A stretch of DNA of 64,000 nucleotides from UBA7803 sp040219135 (lineage in GTDB: Bacteria; Pseudomonadota; Gammaproteobacteria; Pseudomonadales; Azotimanducaceae). Shown piece by piece: positions 24,974-32,679 of this stretch. Below the pieces are notes generated by a model. The model had not been told where the DNA came from. It ran no database searches and saw only the letters and a program-made list of their open reading frames with translations. The position numbers and the translations under genes were made by a program. How positions within the stretch are numbered: the stretch's first letter is position 1; each line of letters opens with the position of its first letter. The DNA lies in NCBI GenBank assembly GCA_040219135.1, contig JAVJTA010000014.1, positions 124,001 through 188,000 of the forward strand, written 5' to 3'.

Positions 24974-26707
24974 TTGCCGCTGATCGCCGAGTTCATCCGC
25001 CGCTACCCCTGGCAGACGGTTCTGCTCAGCCTCGCCGTGCTGCTCGCCGGCGTCGCCGATGGCGTGGGTCTGTCGGCGATGCTGCCGGCCCTTGGACTGG
25101 CCTTCGACTCGGGCGCAGCGGCAGCGGAGCAGAATGCGCTGTCCCGGGAGGTGTACGCGCTGCTCGATTCGCTGGCGCTGAGCCCGTCGCTGGCCACCCT
25201 GCTGGTCATGATCATGTTCGGCATCTGCGTGAAGAGCCTGATGATTTTCGTCGCCGAACAGCGCATCGGCTACATCGCCGCCGATCTCGCGACGCGCCTG
25301 CGCCTGCAGCTGCTGGGCGCCGTCACCGCTTCGCGGTGGCGCTACTACGTCGACCAGTCCACGGGCCGTCTGGCCAATTCCATGGCTACTGAGGCGTGGC
25401 GGGCATCGAACGCCTACGTGTACGCCGTTAAGCTGTTCGCCGTGATCGTCGAGATGCTCGTCTACACCGGGATCGCCCTGACCGTCTCGTGGCGGGCAAC
25501 CCTGATCTGCCTGGCGGCGAGCCTGCTGATCCTGGTTGCGTCCCACGGACTGGTGCGGATCTCCGAGAAAGGCGGCAGCGGCCAGACGCGCTGGTACCGT
25601 TCCCTGCTCGGCACGCTCACCGATCTGCTGCAGTCGGTGAAGTCGTTCAAAGCCATGGGCCGTGACGACGTCGCCGCCGTGGTCCTGTCCCGGGAGACCC
25701 GCCATCTGCAGCGCCATCTGCGCCGCGAGGTCCTCGGCACCGCGGGGCTCGAGGCGGCCCAGGAACCCGCCTACACGCTGGTGATCGCGGTGGGCATCTA
25801 CGTCGCCATCGTCCACCTGGCGGTGGATCTGGCCACCGTGACGTTCCTCGCCCTGGTCCTGGCCAAGGTGCTCAAGCAGGTGGGCAAGGTACAGAAGCAC
25901 TACCAGCGGATGATGACCTGCGACAGCGCGTACTGGGCCCTGCAGGAGACGATCCTCGAAGCCGAGCAGATGCGCGAGCATCATGCCGGCTCGCGTCCGC
26001 CCGTGCTGCAGCGCGCGGTGACCCTGGATGACCTCAGCTTCGGCTACGGCGACCACCGGGTGCTGAACCATGTGTCGATGGAGATCCCGGCACGCGCCCT
26101 GACCTGCCTGGTCGGCGAGTCCGGAACCGGCAAGACCAGCATCGCCGATCTGATCATCGGCCTGGTGCGCCCGGACTCGGGGAGCGTGCGCGTGGACGGC
26201 GTGCCGCTCGACGAGATCGACCTCGGCGCCTGGCGCCGCAGCATCGGCTACGTGCCCCAGGAAAACCTGCTGCTGCACGACACGATTCTGCGCAACGTCA
26301 CGCTCGGGGTGGACGGCTGGACCGAGGAGGACGTGATCCGGGCCCTTCAGGCAGCCGATGCCTGGGGCTTCGTCGCCGCTCTGCCGGAGCGCGTGAACAG
26401 CGTGGTCGGCGAGCGCGGCGCCCAGCTCTCCGGCGGGCAGCGCCAGCGGATCATGCTGGCACGCGCGCTGGTCCACCGTCCGCAGCTGCTGATTCTCGAC
26501 GAGGCCACCAGCGCCCTGGACAGCGCCAGCGAGGGCGCGCTGTGCAGGACCCTCGCCGGCCTCAAGCGCAGCGTCACCATACTCGCCGTGTCACATCGCC
26601 TGGCCGTCGCAACGGTGTCGGACCGGATCTACCGCCTGGAGCGCGGCCACATCACCGGGATACCTCCCGCACAGCTGCTTCAGGCTCGCGCCAGGACGGA
26701 ACCGTAG
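24974..26707 (+). CDS. MsbA-type ABC exporter
   Basis: 577 residues: an N-terminal six-helix exporter domain (about 1-310) fused to one ATPase domain. Walker A GESGTGKTS, Q-loop YVPQE, signature LSGGQRQR, Walker B LLILDEATSALD and H-loop VSHR are all intact. Half-size, homodimeric type IV exporters of this kind flip lipids, LPS precursors, peptides or drugs. The TTG at 24974 has GAGAAGG upstream and no ATG nearby. Its location in the glycan cluster suggests export of the cluster's lipid-linked product. The last 56 bases overlap the converging ELM1 copy 3. Confidence 0.87.
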   Translation: MPLIAEFIRRYPWQTVLLSLAVLLAGVADGVGLSAMLPALGLAFDSGAAAAEQNALSREVYALLDSLALSPSLATLLVMIMFGICVKSLMIFVAEQRIGYIAADLATRLRLQLLGAVTASRWRYYVDQSTGRLANSMATEAWRASNAYVYAVKLFAVIVEMLVYTGIALTVSWRATLICLAASLLILVASHGLVRISEKGGSGQTRWYRSLLGTLTDLLQSVKSFKAMGRDDVAAVVLSRETRHLQRHLRREVLGTAGLEAAQEPAYTLVIAVGIYVAIVHLAVDLATVTFLALVLAKVLKQVGKVQKHYQRMMTCDSAYWALQETILEAEQMREHHAGSRPPVLQRAVTLDDLSFGYGDHRVLNHVSMEIPARALTCLVGESGTGKTSIADLIIGLVRPDSGSVRVDGVPLDEIDLGAWRRSIGYVPQENLLLHDTILRNVTLGVDGWTEEDVIRALQAADAWGFVAALPERVNSVVGERGAQLSGGQRQRIMLARALVHRPQLLILDEATSALDSASEGALCRTLAGLKRSVTILAVSHRLAVATVSDRIYRLERGHITGIPPAQLLQARARTEP

Positions 26708-27842
26708 GCGTCGCCCGGGACTCCGGCGGCAGGCCGAGCAGTGCGCGCACGGCCTCCACCGTCCGCTGCATCTCGCGGCGGGCGATCTGCGGTCCGGTTC
26801 CGGCACCCACCGTGTCCGCATCCGCGCGGCCGTCGAGCAGGGTACCCAGGCCGGCGCCGACGTAGGCGCGGTGGAACAGACCGACGTCACGCGACGCGCG
26901 CGTCGGCCCCCAGCGCATGAGCAGCCGGTACAGCAGGGTTCGCGGCCGGGTGTCCGTGCTGCCCCGATCCGGCAGCGGAAAGATCCGCACCGGCGCGCCG
27001 GTGGCCGCGGCTTCACTCAGCATCGACACGCTGTCGCCGGTGATCACCAGTTCGTCGGCACAGGCGAGGATGCCCAGGTAGGGATTGTCCGGATCGTCCG
27101 GCCGCCAGCGATGCAGCAGCGCCGGTTTGCGGATGCCGCTCTCGAGCACGTCCAGGGCCGCGGTCGGCGTGCGCGGGCTGCCGGTGCCGAGGATCGTCCC
27201 GCCCCGCCCCGCGCGCAGATCGTCGAGTGCCGCCGCGAGCCGCGCCGCCGCGTTTACGCCGAGGGCGAACGGTCCGCTCGGGCCACCGAGGAGCACGCCG
27301 ATCCAGGGCCGTGGCAGCGGCGCGAAGTGCGGCATCCAGCGCTCGCGCGCCCGGGCCAGGAATTCGGGGGTGAGATCATGCAGCGTGAGCAGGTTGTGCA
27401 GCACCCGGGGATGTTCGGGAATCCGGTACTGCGGGGTGGTGACGAGCAGGTCGAGATGGTCGGGGGGCAGCCAGGTACGACCTATGAACACCAGCCGCGT
27501 GCGTCCGCCGCTGCGTTCCCGGATCCAGCGCGCCACCGGTTCGTTGCGCAGACCGGCGGAGATCACCAGATCCGGCCACGGCGCCTGCAGCGGATCGGAG
27601 GCCGCCCGATCGATGCCGTCGGCGCTCACCTGGCGCAGCAGACCGAAGCCGCTGGCGCGCGGCCGGTAGTGCAGGCGCCGGTGTTCCCAGGGCAGGCCGA
27701 GATTGTCCGCCAGCCCGGTGATCTGGCGGTTTTCACCCGCACGGTAGCTGGCGAGCACCCAGATACGCGGGTCGCCGAGCGCTGCGCTCGTCGGTGCCGG
27801 CTGGTCGTCCTCGGGACTGGGATGGCGGTTGCGGTTATTCAT
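26652..27842 (-). CDS. ELM1-like (DUF1022) predicted GT-B protein, copy 3
   Basis: 396 residues from ATG 27842; the open frame continues upstream but as low-complexity sequence. The N-terminal motif is VLASYRAGENRQ (29-40), with KAGDN changed to RAGEN. PWPDLVISAGLRNEPVARW and RSGGRTRLVFIGRTW are followed by ITGDSVSMLSEAAATGAPV. A C-terminal tail past about 345 (QIARREMQRTVEAVRALL) is longer than in copy 1. Third ELM1-like protein in 14 kb and, like copy 2, encoded alone on the minus strand. Its 3' end overlaps the ABC exporter's by 56 bases. The GT-B role is predicted from the family. Confidence 0.82.
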   Translation of the reverse strand: MNNRNRHPSPEDDQPAPTSAALGDPRIWVLASYRAGENRQITGLADNLGLPWEHRRLHYRPRASGFGLLRQVSADGIDRAASDPLQAPWPDLVISAGLRNEPVARWIRERSGGRTRLVFIGRTWLPPDHLDLLVTTPQYRIPEHPRVLHNLLTLHDLTPEFLARARERWMPHFAPLPRPWIGVLLGGPSGPFALGVNAAARLAAALDDLRAGRGGTILGTGSPRTPTAALDVLESGIRKPALLHRWRPDDPDNPYLGILACADELVITGDSVSMLSEAAATGAPVRIFPLPDRGSTDTRPRTLLYRLLMRWGPTRASRDVGLFHRAYVGAGLGTLLDGRADADTVGAGTGPQIARREMQRTVEAVRALLGLPPESRATPTVPSWREPEAAVREVSR

Positions 27843-28059
27843 GCTGCCGTGAGAGGCGTATTCGGGGAATAATCTGTCGCAAATGCCCGCATAGTCTACG
27901 GGTCGGGCGCCATCCGTTGCCAGTTGCGCGGCGCCCGAATCGACGAAGGCCGGCGCGCAGGCAATCCACCTGACCATCCCTCGGGCATCGCTCCAGGCGA
28001 TCTGCCGGCCCCGACGGCGGACCGGCCGACCGGCCCGGGGCGGAGACGAGGCGTGCGAT

Positions 28060-29085
28060 TCAGCGCGTCGACACCTCGACATCCGGGCGCCCGCAGGCGA
28101 CGCCGCTGCCCGAGGTCTTGGCACGGTACATGGCGGCATCCGCGACGGCGATGAGCTCATCGAGACTGTGCTCGGGGACGAACCCGGCGACCCCTACGCT
28201 CACGGAAACGGCGACGGCCTGACCGTCTACGCACAGCGGCTCGGCAAAGATTCCCTGAACCCGCTCGGCCGTGGTCAGCGCCGCCCGATCGTCGACGCCG
28301 TCGAGGAGAACGGCGAATTCGTCGCCGCCGAGCCGGCCCAGTGTGTCGCCGCGACGCAGCAGCGCCGCGCAGCGCTCGCCGAACGTCTTCAGCACGACGT
28401 CACCCGCACCGTGGCCGCAGCGGTCGTTGACCGTCTTGAAGTCGTCGAGGTCGCAGTACAGCAGCGCAAGCTGGCGGCCGTAGCGCCGTGCCCGGGCCAG
28501 CGTCTGTCCCGCTACCGCATAGAAGGCCCGACGGTTCAGGGCACCGGTGAGGGGGTCCTTCAGCGCCAGCGTGCGCAGCCGCGCATTCGCCTGGCCGAGC
28601 TCGCCGAGGGTCGTCCTGAGGCGGATCTCCAGGCGCTTGCGCTCGATGGCGTGCAGAATCGCACGCAGCAGCTGATCGCCGCGGGTATCGCGCTTGACCA
28701 GATAGTCCTGGACGCCGAGCCGCAGCAGGCGCTCGCTGGCTGCGGACTCCGGTGCTCCGGAGAGCACCAGGACCGGCACCAGCGGACACGCGCGGACCGC
28801 GGATGCCACCGCGTCGGCCTGGGATTCGGGATCGTCGCAGTCCAGGAGAACTGCATCCACCTCATCGCTGCGGGTGACCTCGCGCAGCAGTTCCGGCGCA
28901 CACACGGCAACCCCGCCGATGCCGGGCGCGCGGCGCGCGATGCGCTGGCGCAGCGTCTCGGCGTCGCCATCGAGGGCGGTCAGTACGATCTGCAGCGCGG
29001 CCGGTGGGTGCACGGTCTCTCGCAGGGTCAGGTATCCACGACCAGTGTGGCGCATGTGCCGTCGGCGCCCTGAGGCAGCCATCAC
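28060..29085 (-). CDS. REC-GGDEF diguanylate cyclase
   Basis: 341 residues. A receiver-like domain comes first: AVLLDCDDP holds the likely phospho-acceptor Asp82, LVLSGA the switch Ser109, and DYLVKRD Lys131. The GGDEF domain follows, with KDPLTGALNRRAF and an intact catalytic GGDEF (253-257). An RxxD inhibitory site (RRGD, 244-247) lies exactly five residues before it, so product feedback is expected. It makes cyclic di-GMP from two GTP. The N-terminal acidic pocket of the receiver is only partly conserved, so true phosphorylation is uncertain. An internal ATG at codon 11 is an alternative start. No cognate histidine kinase is adjacent. Confidence 0.88.
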   Translation of the reverse strand: MMAASGRRRHMRHTGRGYLTLRETVHPPAALQIVLTALDGDAETLRQRIARRAPGIGGVAVCAPELLREVTRSDEVDAVLLDCDDPESQADAVASAVRACPLVPVLVLSGAPESAASERLLRLGVQDYLVKRDTRGDQLLRAILHAIERKRLEIRLRTTLGELGQANARLRTLALKDPLTGALNRRAFYAVAGQTLARARRYGRQLALLYCDLDDFKTVNDRCGHGAGDVVLKTFGERCAALLRRGDTLGRLGGDEFAVLLDGVDDRAALTTAERVQGIFAEPLCVDGQAVAVSVSVGVAGFVPEHSLDELIAVADAAMYRAKTSGSGVACGRPDVEVSTR

Positions 29086-29117
29086 AAAACGCCGCGGCCC
29101 TGACCTAGATGTGGAGA

Positions 29118-29870
29118 CTAGAGCGGTCGTACCTCGCCGGATCCGCGCTGCTTGCTCTCGAGCTCCGGCTCGCCACGATAGCGGACGTCACCCGACCCGC
29201 GGACGTCGGCCGTCAGCCGTCCGCTGGACCATACCTCCACGTCTCCGGAACCGAGGACCTCCACCGACACGTCGACGCCCTCGAGCTCAACGGCATCGAC
29301 GTTGCCGGAACCCCGGACCTCGATCTCCTGCGCGGTCGCGGTCCCGGCCAGCACGACGTCACCGGAGCCATCAACGCGCACCCGGATCCGGCCGGCATCG
29401 AGGCGGGTCACCGACGCATTGCCGGAGCCGACGATCGTCAACGCCATCTCGTCGGCGCTGAGGTCGGCGAAGCGCAGATCGCCCGAGCCTCTGAGCTCCG
29501 CCGCCAGGCGGTCGCTGCGCCAGCTGCCGGCGTCGACGTCGCCACTGCCGTTGAGCGCCAGTGCGGTCAGCGCGGGGAGCACCACCCGCACCCGGATCTC
29601 GCCCTCCGGTCCCTGATGCCAGAACCACCTGCCGGCCTTCCAGGCGAGGGTGAGTTCGCTGCCGGAGACCCGGGTCTCGATCCGCTCGAGATCCTCCGGC
29701 AGGGCTTCCACGGTGACCCGGTGGGCTTCGCCGCGCTCCAGCGTCAGCGTTCCGGGCAGGGCGAAGGCTACGCGGTCGAAGGGCGCCACGTCGCGATTCT
29801 CCGTCTCCGCCGCCGCCGGGCAGGCGGCCGCGGCCGCGAGCAGCAGAATCAGTCCACGCAATCCGTTCAT
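29118..29870 (-). CDS. Secreted GIN-domain (DUF2807) beta-solenoid protein
   Basis: 250 residues with a clear signal peptide (cleavage after CPAAA near residue 21). The mature chain has eight GSGD/GSGN/GSGE turns spaced 18-20 residues apart from about residue 107 to the end, each capping a beta-strand rung. This is the repeat of the GIN or putative auto-transporter adhesin head domain (DUF2807), common in Bacteroidetes and scattered in Proteobacteria. It probably forms a short periplasmic or surface beta-helix; binding partners are unknown. It is 32 bases upstream of the REC-GGDEF gene on the same strand, so the two may share a transcript. Confidence 0.82.
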   Translation of the reverse strand: MNGLRGLILLLAAAAACPAAAETENRDVAPFDRVAFALPGTLTLERGEAHRVTVEALPEDLERIETRVSGSELTLAWKAGRWFWHQGPEGEIRVRVVLPALTALALNGSGDVDAGSWRSDRLAAELRGSGDLRFADLSADEMALTIVGSGNASVTRLDAGRIRVRVDGSGDVVLAGTATAQEIEVRGSGNVDAVELEGVDVSVEVLGSGDVEVWSSGRLTADVRGSGDVRYRGEPELESKQRGSGEVRPL

Positions 29871-29983
29871 GGAAATCGCCTCCCTGGTTGATCTTCAGCG
29901 TCACGCGCCGTCCGGCGGATTTGGTTTGCCGGTGCCGGCGGATTACCATCGCGTGCAGTCAGCAGCGCAAGCGGAGTTTCCTC

Positions 29984-31510
29984 ATGTCACAGCAGCAAGG
30001 GCCACGACCGACGCCCGCCCATTATGGCCATTTCGTCGGCGGCGCGTCGGTACCGGGAGACAGCGGCCGGCACGGCGACGTGTTCAACCCGTCGCTGGGA
30101 GAAATCAAGGCGACAGTCGCCCTCGCCAGCAGCACCGAAGTCGATCGCGCGGTGCAGGTGGCGGCCGCCGCACAACCCGACTGGGCCGCCATCAACCCCC
30201 AGCGCCGGGCCCGGGTCATGTTCCGCTTCAAATCTCTGGTGGAAGACAACCTGGAGTCGCTGGCGCGGCTGCTGTCCGAGGAACACGGCAAGGTGGTGGC
30301 CGATGCCCGCGGCGACCTTCAGCGTGGCCTCGAAGTCATCGAGTTCGCCTGCGGGATCCCGCATCTGCTGAAGGGCGAGTACACCGAGGGCGCCGGCCCT
30401 GGCATCGACGTCTACAGCATGCGCCAGCCGCTCGGCGTTGCGGCCGGCATCACGCCGTTCAACTTCCCCGCCATGATTCCGATGTGGATGTTCGGCATCG
30501 CCGTGGCCTGCGGCAACACCTTCGTGCTCAAGCCCTCCGAGAAGGATCCGGGCGTGCCCATGCGGCTGGCAGAGCTGTTCATGGAAGCGGGCGCGCCGGA
30601 GGGCGTGCTCAACGTGATCAACGGCGACAAAGAGGCCGTCGATGCGATCCTCACCCATCCACTGATCCGCGCCGTGAGCTTTGTCGGCAGCTCGGACATC
30701 GCCCAGTACGTCTACAGCACCGGCACGGCTCACGGCAAGCGCGTGCAGGCGATGGGCGGCGCCAAGAACCACGGCATCGTGCTGCCGGACGCAGACCTGG
30801 ATCGGGCCGTCTCCGACATCGTCGGCGCCGCCTACGGTTCCGCCGGCGAGCGCTGCATGGCCCTGCCGGTGGCCGTGGCGGTGGGCCACGGCACTGCGGA
30901 CCGACTCATCGAGCGCCTGGTCCCGGAGGTGGAAAAGCTCAGGGTCGGCATCTCCACTGATCCCGAAGCCAACTACGGACCGGTGGTCACCGCCGCCCAC
31001 CGCGAGCGCATCGAGCGCTACATCCAGATCGGCGCCGACGAGGGCGCCGAACTGGTCATGGACGGTCGCGGCTTCACCCTGCAGGGCTACGAGAAGGGGT
31101 TCTTCATCGGACCGAGCCTGTTCGACCGGGTGACCCCGGAGATGGAGACCTATCGCGACGAGATCTTCGGCCCGGTGCTGCAGATCATGCGTGCCGAAAC
31201 CGTGGAAGAAGCGGTGCGCTATCCGTCGGAGCACCAGTACGGCAACGGCGTGGCCATCTTCACCCGCAACGGCCAGGCGGCCCGGGAGTTCGCCAAGCGG
31301 GTCAACGTGGGCATGGTCGGCATCAACGTGCCGATTCCAGTGCCCGTGGCCTACCACACCTTCGGCGGTTGGAAGCGCTCGGCGTTCGGCGACACCAATC
31401 AGCACGGCACCGAGGGTGTGCGCTTCTACACCAAGATCAAGACGGTCACCCAGCGCTGGCCGGAAGGGGAAGAGCCGGAGCAGAGCTTCGTCATTCCCAC
31501 GATGTCCTAG
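29984..31510 (+). CDS. mmsA: CoA-acylating methylmalonate-semialdehyde dehydrogenase
   Basis: 508 residues from ATG 29984; 32 additional upstream codons in frame have no ribosome site. It converts methylmalonate or malonate semialdehyde plus CoA and NAD+ to propionyl-CoA or acetyl-CoA in valine and beta-alanine breakdown. Diagnostic features are GVAAGITPFNFPAMIPMWMF (151-170), GGAKNHGIVLPDA, and the nucleophile Cys291 in GERCMALPVAV, rather than the aldehyde-dehydrogenase GQxCxA. The acyl-CoA dehydrogenase 13 bases downstream fits isobutyryl-CoA oxidation. The propionyl-CoA produced would enter pccBA/mce/mutase further right. Confidence 0.93.
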   Translation: MSQQQGPRPTPAHYGHFVGGASVPGDSGRHGDVFNPSLGEIKATVALASSTEVDRAVQVAAAAQPDWAAINPQRRARVMFRFKSLVEDNLESLARLLSEEHGKVVADARGDLQRGLEVIEFACGIPHLLKGEYTEGAGPGIDVYSMRQPLGVAAGITPFNFPAMIPMWMFGIAVACGNTFVLKPSEKDPGVPMRLAELFMEAGAPEGVLNVINGDKEAVDAILTHPLIRAVSFVGSSDIAQYVYSTGTAHGKRVQAMGGAKNHGIVLPDADLDRAVSDIVGAAYGSAGERCMALPVAVAVGHGTADRLIERLVPEVEKLRVGISTDPEANYGPVVTAAHRERIERYIQIGADEGAELVMDGRGFTLQGYEKGFFIGPSLFDRVTPEMETYRDEIFGPVLQIMRAETVEEAVRYPSEHQYGNGVAIFTRNGQAAREFAKRVNVGMVGINVPIPVPVAYHTFGGWKRSAFGDTNQHGTEGVRFYTKIKTVTQRWPEGEEPEQSFVIPTMS

Positions 31511-31523
31511 GACCGGAGGCCCC

Positions 31524-32660
31524 ATGGACACGCGACTCAGTCAGGAGCAGCAGGCCATCCAGGACATGGCGACGCGGTTCACGGCGGAGGAAATCACGCC
31601 CCACGCCGCACGCTGGGACGCCGAACACCTCTGCCCGCGGGAGACGATCCGCAAGGCCGGCGAACTCGGCTTCGGTGGCATCTACGTGGCGGAGGAGGAC
31701 GGCGGCATCGGCCTGTCGCGGATCGAAGCCGCGCTGATCATGGAGGCCATGGCCTACGGCTGCCCGTCGACCTCGGCCTTCATCTCCATCCACAACATGG
31801 CGACCTGGATGATCGCCCGCTTCGGTGGCGACGACGTCAAGAAGCGGCTGCTGCCGCGCCTGATCAGCATGGAACATCTGGCCAGCTACTGTCTTACCGA
31901 ACCCGGCTCCGGTTCCGACGCCGCGGCCCTGAAGACCCGGGCGGTGCGCGACGGCGAGCACTACGTGCTGAACGGCTCCAAGGCGTTCATCTCCGGCGGC
32001 GGCGAGAACGAAATCTACGTCTGCATGGTGCGCACCGGCGACGCCGGCCACGACGGCATCTCGTGCATCGCCGTGGAGAAGGACACGCCCGGGCTCAGCT
32101 TCGGCGCGCCGGAACGCAAGATGGGCTGGCACTCGCAACCCACGGCGATGGTCATCTTCGAAGACGCCCGGGTACCGCTCGCCAACCTCATCGGCGAGGA
32201 GGGTCAGGGCTTCCGTATCGCCATGATGGGCCTGGACGGCGGCCGCCTGAACATCGGCGCCTGCTCCCTCGGTGGCGCCCAGCGCTGCCTCGATGACACC
32301 GTGGCCTACGTTCAGGAACGGCGCCAGTTCGGGCGCAGTATCTCCGAGTTCCAGAACACCCAGTTCATGCTGGCCGACATGGCGACCGAACTGGAGTCGG
32401 CCCGCGCCCTGCTCTACAAGGCAGCGCAGAAGGTCAGCGACGACGCGCCGGACAAGACCCGCTTCGCCGCCATGGCGAAGCTGAAAGCCACCGAGGCGGG
32501 CTCGCGCATCGCCAACGACGCGCTGCAGCTGCACGGCGGCTACGGCTACCTGATGGATTACCCCGTGGAGCGATTTGTCAGAGATCTGCGGGTCCACGAG
32601 ATCCTGGAAGGCACCAGCCAGGTGATGAAGATGGTGATCGGCCGCGCGCTGCTGAAGTGA
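31524..32660 (+). CDS. Isobutyryl-CoA dehydrogenase-like acyl-CoA dehydrogenase
   Basis: 378 residues from ATG 31524 with GGAGG nine bases upstream. FAD and substrate motifs are YCLTEPGSGSDAAAL, NGSKAFISGGGENEIY and MKMVIGRALL; RVHEILEGTSQVMKM contains the catalytic glutamate region. Pairing with mmsA argues for isobutyryl-CoA (valine) as the substrate, as in mmsA-acd operons of Pseudomonas. A general short/branched-chain role is the alternative. The gene ends 19 bases before the converging RND transporter. The long in-frame extension upstream overlaps mmsA and was rejected. Confidence 0.88.
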   Translation: MDTRLSQEQQAIQDMATRFTAEEITPHAARWDAEHLCPRETIRKAGELGFGGIYVAEEDGGIGLSRIEAALIMEAMAYGCPSTSAFISIHNMATWMIARFGGDDVKKRLLPRLISMEHLASYCLTEPGSGSDAAALKTRAVRDGEHYVLNGSKAFISGGGENEIYVCMVRTGDAGHDGISCIAVEKDTPGLSFGAPERKMGWHSQPTAMVIFEDARVPLANLIGEEGQGFRIAMMGLDGGRLNIGACSLGGAQRCLDDTVAYVQERRQFGRSISEFQNTQFMLADMATELESARALLYKAAQKVSDDAPDKTRFAAMAKLKATEAGSRIANDALQLHGGYGYLMDYPVERFVRDLRVHEILEGTSQVMKMVIGRALLK

Positions 32661-32679
32661 GGGCGCGCGGGCGCCTGGC

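Noticed and set aside
24863..26476. 537-codon minus-strand frame over the ABC exporter
   Set aside because: The plus-strand ATPase motifs are unmistakable; the antisense frame is rich in His, Asp and Gln, typical of shadow frames.
30000..32660. Possible insertion sequence or prophage features
   Set aside because: I found no transposase, integrase or terminal inverted repeats here or elsewhere in the window.
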